Positions 24,082 to 34,682 of a stretch of 64,000 bases of DNA are shown here, in pieces. This DNA comes from Hydractinia symbiolongicarpus. Its lineage: Eukaryota; Cnidaria; Hydrozoa; Anthoathecata; Hydractiniidae. The notes beneath the pieces are model-generated. The model did no database searches, was not told the origin of the DNA, and was given only the letters and a program-made list of their open reading frames with translations. Each line of letters opens with the position of its first letter. Within the stretch, counting starts at the first letter, position 1. Location: assembly GCF_029227915.1 (NCBI RefSeq), contig NC_079889.1:11346001-11410000 (forward strand), given 5' to 3'. Both the position numbers and the translations under genes were made by a program.

Positions 24082-24432
24082 CTAAAAATATACATAGGTT
24101 AAGGACACAAAATAAATAAGAATATTTAAAAACTGATATAGCGCATTGTGAAGTTCTTATCTTTATGTTTACTTTTTAACAAAATAATCATTTGACTAGT
24201 TATCAGACACGTCTTTTACACGCTTCTTTGTAAATACACTTTTCGGTGTTAAGAATGTTCTAAGGAAAGACTAATCGTACTCGAGTAGTGAAATCAAACT
24301 GAAATCGCTCCCGAATATACAGTAGCCTTTCGCGATAACGAACCCCCGATAGAGCGTACATCTTTATATCACGAGCCAAAGTCTGTTCTTCTTGTATTTA
24401 ACCTTAATAAACTCTTATCAGTTTGTTTTAAA
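24082..24432. other. Upstream/intron sequence of the AP-2 gene
   Basis: Probably intron or promoter of the AP-2 gene. No 5' exon identified. Confidence 0.35.
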
Positions 24433-24574
24433 CTAGTCGTTAGCCCGTGGAAAAATCCACGGGTTCGCCCGTCCTTTTTATACCGCATTGCGTGCGTCTC
24501 GCTACCTGCGCAGCTAAGCTACCATTTTGCGTGACAGACAGACGGACAGACGTATACGGGTATTATAATATAGA
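24433..24574 (-). mobile_element. Helitron-like element, array unit 1 (142 bp)
   Basis: On the minus strand it starts TCTATATTATAATACC and ends in hairpin CCCGTGGATTTTTCCACGGG, then a short spacer and CTAG. A TC start, and a 3' hairpin about 7-10 nt before CTAG, are the hallmarks of Helitron ends. No coding capacity. Confidence 0.65.
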
Positions 24575-24758
24575 CTAGTCGTTGCCCGTGGAAAAATCCA
24601 CGGGTTCGCCCGTCCTTTATATTTACCTGTCGCAACAAAGTGGACAAAAATATATCGCATTTGGTATTTTTGCGCATTCTAAAAATTTCGTGTTTCCGTT
24701 ACGGGACGCGGCTCTCGCGGACACACAGACAGACAGACGACGGTTATTATTAAAAAGA
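24575..24758 (-). mobile_element. Helitron-like element, array unit 2 (184 bp)
   Basis: Directly abuts unit 1: on the element strand ...CTAG|TCTATATT... with no intervening base. Same hairpin and GGTTCGCCCGTCC, but a different middle (ACCTGTCGCAACAAAGTGG) and a short CAGACAGACAGA run near the 5' end. Confidence 0.65.
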
Positions 24759-24930
24759 CTAGTCGTTGCCCGTGGAAAAATCCACGGGTTCGCCCGTCCT
24801 TTGAATTTACCCGTGGCAACAAAGTGGATAAGAATATATCGCATTTGATATTCGTGTTTCCGTAACATCATTTTCTAACTTAGCGGGGGTCCGCGCAGAG
24901 ACAGACAGACGACGGCTATTATTATAGAGA
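24759..24930 (-). mobile_element. Helitron-like element, array unit 3 (172 bp)
   Basis: Abuts unit 2 with the same CTAG|TC junction. Its 5' end is TCTCTATAATAATAGCCGTC and is preceded by A, agreeing with Helitron insertion between A and T. Middle similar to unit 2. Confidence 0.65.
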
Positions 24931-25653
24931 TAACAAACTTTCAATGTAGCCAACTCTCGCTTTACGAACTATATTTCTTATCCCATTAAACTCGCCAAAT
25001 TTATTGAAGTTTTGTGCATCTGTGGCGCCAATATTATGTTTTATAACCAAAACAATGTGATACCAAACCAAATCGAATAGTTCGAATCATAGTAACATTG
25101 GAATTCGCGTTCGAATCTGCAGTAGAAGATCAACAAACCAAATTTCTTTTAAAGTGCTCTCTGTCTTATGAGGAGAGCAGTGGTAGTTACAAATACTTAA
25201 GGGGGGTTTTCACGAAGCGAATTGAGCGGCGAATTCGACGGCGAATTGTATCTGAGCATGCGCAGTTCGATGCAAAATCAAAACAAACAAAACAGTCTGG
25301 AGTTATTGTGATAAAACTGGACAAAAGGAAGCAAAAATAATTGCTCCAAACCACCGTATGACGTAATAGCTACGTAAGACAAGGTGTTAGATTGAGATTC
25401 AACATGTTCATCCGTTTAAGAAAATATTTGGATTTCAATTTATAAATAAACAACCTAGCCTCCATTCTTCTGTTCGGATAACCCCTGCCTACAATTTTTA
25501 TCTTTTGCATGCAGACTATACAGATATAATATTCCCATGCATCCTCCTTTTCTTAACACATGGATATTGTGTTGAAGGCAAGAAGAGAAACGAAACAAGA
25601 AATCTATCAACATTTTGGTTTACTTCCTATAAAGACAGAGAACAATAGCAACG

Positions 25654-25722
<69 letters not shown>

Positions 25723-26422
25723 GCAACAACAACAACAGCAACAACAATAACAACAACAATAACAACAACAACAACAACAAAAACGACAACAACAACAAAC
25801 TATCAGAAGGATTGAGTTATCTCAACACTTGGAGTATTCAAATAGAGATTAGCAGACACGTCAATTTAAATTTAAGGTGACAACATTCCGGAAAAAATTT
25901 TTGAAGGAATTTCTTTATGTGTGTGTCAAATATAAAGTTTACCATGCTTAGTTTGGCTATTAAAATTGGATTTCGTTTGTTTGTCCGTCGCTTAATTTTA
26001 CTTTGACATTTCGTTTACAAATACCAAGTCAAATAACATTAACTCGCTTGTTCAACCTAACAACACATTAGTTTTAAATGTAGTCGAAAGAATGGTAGAA
26101 ATCTAAGTATTACCGCATAAATCTTTCACAAGTAGCCAGATGAGAGTGAACAATAACTTTTTTCAACACATCGTCCCAACGATCTCGTCTGTTAATCAAC
26201 TTTTTATACTTGGGGCATTTTAACATAAGCGATTGTCATCTCATATAATGGCTTGATTGAAATGAAACTTACCCCATGACGTCATAGTACACTCTCCGTT
26301 TTATTAACAACACAATAACAATGGCCCTTTATTGGTTCATGATATTATAATTATGTCCCTCCATCGGAGGCTGTATAAAACCTTTCTTAATCACATAGGA
26401 ATTCGTCCAAGGTTTTTGATAT
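24931..26422. other. No recognised gene
   Basis: AT-rich, with a (CAA)n tract listed separately. A plus-strand ORF at 25560-25880 is mostly that tract and is not taken as a gene. Confidence 0.45.
25654..25798. repeat. (CAA)n microsatellite
   Basis: About 145 bp of CAA repeats with a few CAG, CAAT and AAC interruptions. It would encode poly-Asn or poly-Leu; I regard it as a microsatellite. Confidence 0.95.
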
Positions 26423-26478
26423 CAGATAACAGCCTCGGCTCCACGCTGTTCAGATAACAGTCTCGGATCCATGTTGTT
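26423..26478. repeat. 28-bp minisatellite, two copies plus partial
   Basis: A unit starting CAGATAACAGCCTCGG is present at 26423-26450 and 26451-26478, with a partial third (TAGATAACAG) after it; copies differ at several sites. Confidence 0.75.
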
Positions 26479-28374
26479 TAGATAACAGATCGAAAACAAT
26501 ACCCTTTCACCACATTGAATTTATGTTGACAGAATTTTAAAATGATATCGTTTAATTTTTCAAAACAGTTGGATTGAATTAAAAGCAAAGAATATTAAAA
26601 CTTATCTGCATGGTAATAAATTTAATAACACGAAGCTTACTCAGGTATCGAAACATTCTCGTGTTATCGAGCGAGACTACAAGAGCTACATTCCTGAGGC
26701 TGTTACTACCGTCTTTCAACCTCGTTCCCAGGTCTTTTTGTAACATTGGAAGCGAGTTCGACTTATTTTTAATTAACCTTTCCATCAAATACTTTCCTCA
26801 AATTGTTTTTGCAAAATTACATTAAGTGATTTTTATCAGAAAGAGAAAGTTGAAAATCGTTTGGTTAATCGAGCAAAGTAAACATTTTTAATGGATGTAT
26901 TTAAATTAAAAATTGTTTGCATGTTTTTCTTGTATTTTTGTATGACGTCATATCCAAGACACGAGACGTCAAGCAGACGGTAAGATCTGCTAAATACTAT
27001 CTTGTTGGAAAATAATTTCCGCAGCGCACGTCATATATTAACCGCGTGTCTCTGTCGTGTCTGTAAAATATATGCATGTAACGGGCTTCTTACCTGAAGA
27101 ATAAGCCTGGCCACAACAATGGCGACCTTACGCATTCATAATAATTTTTCAAAAAAAATAACATTGCAAAAAGTCGTACTTCGACGTTTTGATTGGAAGA
27201 AGATCGCGTTAAGAACATTCTGATTGGAAGTAGATCGCGTTAAGAACATTCTGTATGGAAGTAGATCGCGTTAAGAACATTCTGATTGGCCGCTTAAAAT
27301 CTGTTATGGAGGTAATCCAACTCTGCGGGAGGCGATTAAGTTTAATTAATTTAATTTACATCTATAAATAAGTTGTAAATAAGCAAATAAGGTATAGATT
27401 GTTGTTAATAATCGTGATGAGTTTGTGAATCGCCATAATAACAGTAACGAAAACAATAACAAACAACAACAAACAAAAAACAATGAAAAATAACAACAAA
27501 CACCGTCGCAGTGTTTTAGACGATTTAATTGGCTATTTTACACGAAATCTACGACATATGTTCTATTTATCAAGAAATGGTGCATTTTTATTTATTTACC
27601 AGTTGTGCAGAGTGCAAAAAGTTTATTGTGCTATGAACAGAGTAACCAGGTGGAGCCAGCTTACAGTAATCTTTTTTTAAGTGTTACCATCACCGCTTAA
27701 CTGCCATTATTGACATGTTTGTACACATGGACATCCCTGTGGCCAACATCGTTGCTTGGCAACTGGTGTGTTTTCTAACATTGGCGATTAGTGATCACGC
27801 TACGCGAGTGCTTTTATTTATGGAGGAACACAAAAATTTTAACCCAGGCTATATATTTTTATATAAAATTGAAAAACTTTTAACGTGAAATGTAATCTGA
27901 AATTCTATATTATTTTGCAGAACAAAACATTCTATTTTTAGACGCAATATAATTTTTTTTATTACATTTCTCAGCATTAGCCATTTATATTTAGCCTGAA
28001 GCATCATCACACATAATCCGTTTTCTCATACCTTGATAAGACTATTTATTTTTTTCAACACAATAGGCGAGAAGTTATTTCTTTTTTTAATTTTTTGTTT
28101 TTTGCTTCTTCAACAAAGATATTCCCCACTTAACGATATGAACACTACAATTCTCGGTGCACGTTGTTTTTACTTTTTAAGAAAATTTGCACGCATTTGT
28201 ATTTCATTTTTGAATTTATTTTTCCAAAATCGAAAAAATGATACTGTATCCGAGTTTCAACTAAATCAAAGTTTATGCAATCTTATCACTCTTTGTAAAT
28301 ACATTTCGAGATATAAGCGTTGCATGAGACGACTGCTACTAAAAGTGACTTATGACGCGGTGCTTAAGTGGCAG
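26479..28374. other. No recognised gene
   Basis: Apart from the 27191-27283 repeat I see nothing supportable. ORFs at 27483-27680 and 28033-28509 (plus) start in low-complexity sequence and have no recognisable domain. Confidence 0.4.
27191..27283. repeat. 31-bp minisatellite, three copies, each with ATTGG
   Basis: Units at 27191-27221, 27222-27252 and 27253-27283 follow GATTGGAAGTAGATCGCGTT with one or two changes. Two of the three start with ATTGG (inverted CCAAT box), and another follows the array. Each also contains TCGCG. Confidence 0.9.
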
Positions 28375-28458
28375 CGGCACATTAACGAGATATTACGGCA
28401 CATTAACGAGATATTACGGCACATTAACGAGATGTTACGGCACATTAACGAGATATTA
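28375..28458 (+). repeat. 21-bp minisatellite, four copies
   Basis: CGGCACATTAACGAGATATT plus A is repeated four times with a single change in copy 3. It lies in the 28033-28509 ORF and would encode RHINEIL heptads, a pattern expected by chance for any 21-bp repeat in an open frame. Confidence 0.95.
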
Positions 28459-28572
28459 CGAGATGTATTAGTAAGTTGCTTTCGCACCATCGTTTCCAGT
28501 GTCTGTTGATTGCCTAAGCCTTTTATTATCACGGTAAAATTTACCCTGGGAATAGCGTTAAAATGTTTACCG

Positions 28573-28643
28573 CACCTCGTCTCTAGGGTTTGTTATATTG
28601 ATAAGTAATCATCAAAAATCTAAAAAATCCGGGGACGAGGTTG
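28573..28643. mobile_element. Short foldback element, diverged copy
   Basis: Ends CACCTCGTCTCTAGGG and (complement) CAACCTCGTCCCCGG, the shared termini of the family at 31372 and 31766. The interior arms are only weakly complementary here. Confidence 0.5.
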
Positions 28644-28796
28644 ATTACTACCAGTAATTATTAGTGTACTTGTTTATTGATGTTTTAAGAAAAAGTGACC
28701 TGGTTTGGTAAAGGTTGTTCACTTGTTTTGCATCTGTGTTTTCCAATCTCAATAAAAAATCGCATGTCGGTCATAACATTTACGTGACTTTAACCA

Positions 28797-31371
28797 CCGA
28801 CTTCGTTCCCAGGGTATCTTTTATCTTTTTCTGACATCTGACGTCTGAACGGCGACATGTTTTCGCAAAGACGAGGTGAGAAAACCTACAATATGCCCGA
28901 AAGGTCGCTTTTTACCGCTATAACATATTAAAAATATTTTCTCACCTTAATTCGCTTGCACAGCAAGTTCTCAATTAAATTAACGTCAAATCTTTCAGCA
29001 CCTTCTGCAGCTAACTACAAGATGGTCGCAGCTCCTAAGTACAAGTTGGTTGCAAGTCAGTCTGCGATAATTGACTTCTTTGGTAAATCGTGCAAATATT
29101 ATTCTATTAAGAAAATTTTTAGAGAAAACAATTAGTGAAACCCATTCTGCATGTTTTGGGCGCACTATCAAAACTATTGATGAATTCCAAAATTATCTTC
29201 CTGAAATAAATTATTAGTCAGTAGAACCTTTTTTAATAAATATTGTCTATAATAAAAATATATGAAATAAAAAAATAAGTAAAAAAGTAACATATTAAGA
29301 TCAGAATATTCAAAACATCATGACAACATTAAAACATCTGATCAATAAAACTTTCCCTTGAAACACACGAAGTGGAAAAGTCCGCTGAAGACAAGGTTAT
29401 AGAGACGATGTAAAATATCTTATAAAACATTTAAGAAGTAAACAAAATAAACTTATTACAAATTACTTTTGCAAATTAAATAAAACTCCAACTTTCTTCT
29501 CATAAACTCAACATTGTTTTTCTAACATGTTGAACTATTTTTTCTACACAGTGGTCTGTCATCAAGATAGCGTTTCTATGACAACACAAATCAAAAATAA
29601 TGCTTCTGAAAACATAAGTACATTCCTAAGTGCCCAGATATGATCGGACAAACAAGATAGCAGTTGATCCGCGCTCTGACGTTTTAAGGTTACATACACA
29701 CCACGCGTTGTTTTAAGGTTATATACACACCACGCGTTTTCAAGGTTACATACACACCACGCGTTGTTTTATATTTAAATACGTTTTGTATAATAAAAAA
29801 GAGAAAGCGTTTAAAGAGCAAAGGAGGAGTAAACGAAGGCAGTCAATAATTTTTTCACCTTGCATAAAAATTGATAAATCTTTTTTATGTAAATATTTTC
29901 ATGCAAAGATAACGCTCTCCTCCGCACAGATTATACACAGAAAATTAATTATAAGAGATGACGTCATAACCTTAGATAAGATAAAAATAAACATGCTTAG
30001 ATTTTAATCGAGAAAACAGCACAGCACCGAGCGTTAATCTTGCTAAAACACACCTCTAGTCATACATGAACCAATTTCGTCCCCAGGACCTATTGACAGT
30101 CATTAAATCAGTTAGTAATAACGTGCCAATTACGCTTACAACTTGTGTCAATAAGCTCAATAATATTGCTCTTGCAGGATGTACTAATGTATTGTATAGC
30201 GTATGCTCACATTTTTAAAAGTATTTCTTTAACCTTTCGCCACAAATAACTGCGTGTCAACATTACATTATACAAATAAAAATATTTTTATCATTAGCCC
30301 TACTTTGTATGCGCCGTCCAATATTGCACATATCATTGATGATGGAGTAATTGTTCTAGAACACTCGGTGAAATCAGATATTAAATATGTACAAAAAATA
30401 ACATTAAAGATAATTTTCTAATAATTCTCTACGTATCCCTTTTAAACCGTTTTTTTCTTAACCCACAGCACAAACTTTCCTGCAGCATCCTTGTTTTATG
30501 TTATATTACAGTGTTTTTGTTATCCCTTATTATACCCACCACCCCGAAAAACGGTTTCTGAAGCACACACTTGACAACCCTAACCAGCTCAATTTGCAGG
30601 GTAAAATCTAAGACGGTGTAAGTGGACAGGCTTGCTTTGTTGTTGACCTAGACAGAAGAATCTTTGTTTTATCAATTTACCGAACAACATTCTTTAGAGA
30701 TTCTTTGCAATAAAAATAGTTTTTTTTTCAAAACTGTACAATAGAAAAATTTAAGAAAAGCCTGTATAATTCCTTCGTAATCTCACACATTAAAGATGGT
30801 ATTTTTAGCAAAATATCTCAACTTTTAATAGATTTAATCAGCCTTGTTTGTTGGTCAAGCAATTTAACTTCACGCAGCTACACCAAACAATGCATGAGTG
30901 TAATCAACATTGTATATATAAAAGATTAGCAGATATTCTTAAAAACATTAGATCTCCAGCAGACATTTTAAAATAAATTCGAAAGTACACATATCAACCT
31001 CGTACTTAGTCCTTCTTGGGTTTTTATCAGAATATAGACCTTCGGAGTTTTCTGGGAAGTTGAAGTGAAGTGAATGAATGAATGAATACTTTGTGCTTTA
31101 GCACAAAATGTCTTTTCTATTTATACGGCGGCGATTCGTCTTTAGATATTTTTTTGGCGCAAGTACTGGGAAGGAGGTTGTGTCTTGTTAAAATGACCGC
31201 AAACATTAGCCTCTGTAATAGTATCAACTAAATGAGTCAGCTTAAAAAATATAATCTTGTGGTGAGGTTTAAGACACTTTGTGCACGCACATATCATGGA
31301 TCAGAGAGATGCATAATTGCACACTGCCCACATCATGGAACAGAGGGATGCATGATTCTGTGAAATATCAC
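28797..31371. other. Gene-free stretch
   Basis: AT-rich. Contains a possible half foldback element at 28797-28830 (CGACTTCGTTCCCAGGG), the 29682 minisatellite and short (AATG)n around 31076. No gene recognised. Confidence 0.45.
29682..29766. repeat. 28-29-bp minisatellite, three copies
   Basis: TTTTAAGGTTACATACACAC followed by CACGCGTTG occurs at 29682-29710, 29711-29738 and 29739-29766. Each holds an ACGCGT (MluI-type) palindrome. Confidence 0.9.
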
Positions 31372-31461
31372 CAACCTCGATCCCAGGGCCTGTAGTGTTA
31401 TTTTTTATAAGGGGTTCATCCTTATATCAAAAAACGCTACAGGCCCTGGGATCAAGGTTGC
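31372..31461. mobile_element. 90-bp foldback element with 8-bp target duplication
   Basis: A nearly complete palindrome: left arm CAACCTCGATCCCAGGGCCT..., right arm complementary over about 40 bp with a small loop (around GGGGTTCATCC). The flanks AATATCAC (31364-31371 and 31462-31469) are identical, showing it moved as a unit. Confidence 0.75.
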
Positions 31462-31765
31462 AATATCACAACAAATGGATTCCCGCCAAAACGTTTTTTG
31501 GTTATTTTGATTGGTAGATGGAAGCACGTCACTTGGCTAATCAAAATATTTTAAAATAATAACAATCTTCAAAATTACGAACGGAGTCTTTGTGGTGGAA
31601 ACTAAGCCTTATCTCTTCTTAAAATTAAAAATAAAGCAGCGCTAATTGCCACAATACTTTACGAAGAATGTAAATTTTTCTATAAATGACTATTGAGTCT
31701 GGGTACTAACTTTCTTAAAAGGGTTGTAATGTTAAATGGCGGAGCATAGTCGAATAAGTTGCAGG

Positions 31766-31857
31766 TAACCTCGTTCCCAGCATCTGTTGTTTCTTTTTAT
31801 ATTGGGACATCGTCCCAATGTCAGAAAAAATACAAGATGCCCTGGGGACGAGGTTGC
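31766..31857. mobile_element. 92-bp foldback element, second copy with different arms
   Basis: Ends AACCTCGTTCCCAG and (complement) AACCTCGTCCCCAGGG match the 31372 copy, but the arms (CATCTGT...TTCTTTTT) and the loop stem (ATTGGGAC...GTCCCAAT) differ. Flanks GTTGCAGG / GTTTCAGG resemble an 8-bp duplication with one mismatch. Confidence 0.65.
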
Positions 31858-32547
31858 GTTTCAGGGTGTTTAAGGGAGATGGTGAGTTAGTTTTCTAAAT
31901 GTAGAAGGTTTTTAAACCTCGAGTTACATAATCGATAGTTTAGTACCTAATGTTTGACCGACATGAAATCATGAATCCTTTTCTGACCTTTTCTAAAATC
32001 ATTGAAAGCGCTATTTTGTCTTCGGAGCTCTTTGAAAGGTTTGGTTTATGGCTAGTTTACATGGGGACGAGAATGACCTCCACGATGTTGTAAATTCCAT
32101 GACAACGAAAAAAAACAGTCAATAAGGATGCAGAGGCAATTAACAACTAAAGTTCCGATCGTGTAAGCGATGCACGAAATGTATACAGCTGATGAAGAAA
32201 ATAAATGTGGATATTTTTCATTGCTTTGTGGGGTCTATCCAGTTTTAGGTTGGGTAGCTTGGAAAACAAATTAAAGTACGATTGGTATGGGTAGTAAGTT
32301 ATCCAAACTGAAATATATACAAATTTAGCTTTGAAATTTAACAAAGTTTGACAAAAACAAAACATTGAGATATATCAGATAATTGTACCATATTGCCCAA
32401 GTATGAAACCGGGTAAACTTAAAATTGAAATTCGCCAAATCATTTCTTGAACGTTGATGGGCGTAAAATTGATTAATACTTTTTTACAAAGTTTTCTTGT
32501 GACTATCAGGTTTGCGATTTGACAGAATGAGCAAAAACAATGGACAA
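31858..32547. other. No recognised gene
   Basis: AT-rich; the minus-strand ORFs at 32147-32365 and 32375-32653 show no domain, and the second overlaps a transposable element. Confidence 0.45.
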
Positions 32548-33159
32548 TCTTATATAATAATATGAAGTGTATGTGACGGTCATAGTGGATATCGTCATTT
32601 TCCTTTGATGTCGCCGAAGTTTTCTTTGAAGTTGCCGAAAAAGTATGCCTCAAATGTTAAATTTTTTGACGTTACGGCGCGACGTCAATAACACCACTTT
32701 AACTTCAATATCCTATATTAAATCAATGAAGCCATTACGGTGCACTAAAAACTTTAGGGCCAAATAACTTGGAAACGAGGTGGTGACGTCAATGATTTTT
32801 CACCGCGTGGGTAACTAGGGACCACCTGGGATCAATTTGGGTAAATTTTTCAAACCTGGGACCCTAATATCTCTGCAACCGTTTGTCAAAAGTACATGAT
32901 GCTATACATTTTCTTGATCAGCGTTTCAAGATCTATACGATAAAGGCAACAGGTTTACAAATTTCAAAAAAAAATTTGGGTTTTGACGGGCCATTGCTGA
33001 CGTCATCAAAATTTTTAAATCCTTAGGCGTTTCTCGAAAACATTACTTCGACAAATTTGTTTTTTATCTGCACTGATGATGTCATCAAAAAATCTAAAAC
33101 AACCTATTTTTTTTTGTCCTTCTGCCTAAGTGGGTTTCTCCACGGGCCTTATCGACTAG
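32548..33159 (+). mobile_element. 612-bp Helitron-like element, full length
   Basis: Begins A|TCTTATATAATAATATG and ends with a decayed hairpin (GTGGGTTTCTCCACGGG), a short spacer and CTAG|T. It is the reverse complement of the 61915-62534 copy over its whole length; shared inner blocks include GTATGTGACGGTCATAGTGG, GAAGCCATTACGGTGCACT and TTTTTCACCGCGTGGGTA. No ORF of note. It shares only its ends with the short units at 24433. Confidence 0.7.
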
Positions 33160-33636
33160 TTAAACAATAATATAGCTGAGATAAAACATAATAATACAAG
33201 TGGGACATATACAAATGAGACACAGGGCGGAACAGGTGAGCAAAGAAATTGAATAAACAAGACATAACAATGAATGGTACTGAGATGACAAGGTACATTT
33301 TGATGGTATAAGAACCACAACCAGCAGTTGAAAAGGTAAAGACAGAATGCAACATAATCAAAATTATGAAGCAACGACCAATCTTGAAGTTATAGGTTGA
33401 AGCATGTAAGAAGGAGGCTGGTAACTTAAAACAGAGCTTTTTATTAGAGTAGCTTAATTCCAATCTCACTTCATTAAGGTAGTAACGTTAAAAGAAAATT
33501 AACATCAATTAACAACCCAATCCTTTAAATTACGTTACGCTGAGCTTTAATTCCTACAGGCAGGTAATTATCATGTTGCAACGACGTTCTTTAATCGCCA
33601 ACTAATCAATGCAAGGGCGTTGTATAATCGTCGACA
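33160..33636. other. No recognised gene
   Basis: Overlapping minus-strand ORFs at 33149-33469 have no recognisable domain and start inside the preceding transposon. Confidence 0.4.
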
Positions 33637-34164
33637 CTAGTAGTAAGCCCGTGGAAAATAAGTTTGAAAAAATCACCCGTCACTGCTCGCAGCTTCGATT
33701 TTTGCGAAATAGATTAGTGGAATTCACAGAAATTCGGCTAACGTACATTCAGTAGATTTGTGGAATTCCGCTGACGTACATTTTTCCGACATCCCTACTT
33801 CGTGTACCCTTGTTCGCCTATTAGCATGAAATCATGGAAATCCTCTGCGGTGGAGGAGGGAAAGCTACGGCATAACCATTTTGGACAGAAACAAAAACAG
33901 CTTTAAATACAGAAGGTAATTTTTAGTCCCGTGGAAAATTTGAATTCGCCTGTCGCAACAAACTAGATATAAATATAATGCATTTCCGTTGTTAGCTTAT
34001 GAACCTCGGGTTTGCAGTTCCTAAGATCTTCGCTCGTTGCACATACTTTTCGCATTTTTGTCGGCCTGTTTGAAAGAAGTTATAAAAGTATTCCGCAGAG
34101 TTTGCAAACTAAAGCTGCAGCGAAACCATTTTGAACACGCGGGTTACAGATATTTATATAGAGA
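33637..34164 (-). mobile_element. Two adjoining Helitron-like elements, decayed
   Basis: CTAG at 33637 followed by AGTAAGCCCGTGGAAAA is the 3' end of one unit; at about 33922 a second TTTTAGTCCCGTGGAAAATT begins and continues with CGCCTGTCGCAACAAACT, as in unit 2 at 24575, ending near ATATTTATATAGAGA (34164). The hairpin right arms are lost. The arrangement is again head to tail. Confidence 0.5.
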
Positions 34165-34682
34165 CAAAAACTCCTAGCATCGTATTAGATACTCATATTT
34201 TCATAAATATAATGCAGAACCCGTCAATGTAACATGGTGTTAGGTCTTTCTTTCATGTTGGCGTACAATATTCCAGACTCCGGCCCTGTTTCATTAACGG
34301 CGGCATGAGTAAAAGAAAACACGTTTTGAATAGCGGTTGTATATATTACCTTGTCAACTATCTTAAAAACAGTAAAACAAACTCACGTGATTAAAAACAA
34401 AATCACGTGATTAAAGAATGCTGAGTGGTTGATAAGAAGTTCATTGATGTGTAACTAATTAGTACAACTTGTGTAGGAAATGGACTTAAGTTGCAATCAA
34501 CTAAGGTATATACAGATATACTAGTTCTTAGTAAATATTCCAGTATGGAACACAAAATAATACATGATTCACTTTCTTGCAGTAGCTACTGAATCCAACC
34601 TTAATACCAGACCAGTTAACTATCAGATTAACTGTTCAGACAGAAAAAGGAATGGTATTGAAGTTGAATTTCTTACAGTAAT
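34165..34682. other. 3' flank of the aquaporin gene
   Basis: No gene recognised; a plus-strand ORF 34564-34818 is a shadow of the aquaporin's last exon. Repeated CACGTGATTAAA occurs twice near 34385-34415. Confidence 0.45.

Noticed and set aside
25560-25880. Poly-Asn protein
   Set aside because: Two thirds is the CAA microsatellite, and the flanks show no domain or splice context.
28033-28509. 158-residue ORF with RHINEIL heptad repeats
   Set aside because: The heptads come from a 21-bp minisatellite; the N-terminal half is T-rich low-complexity sequence.
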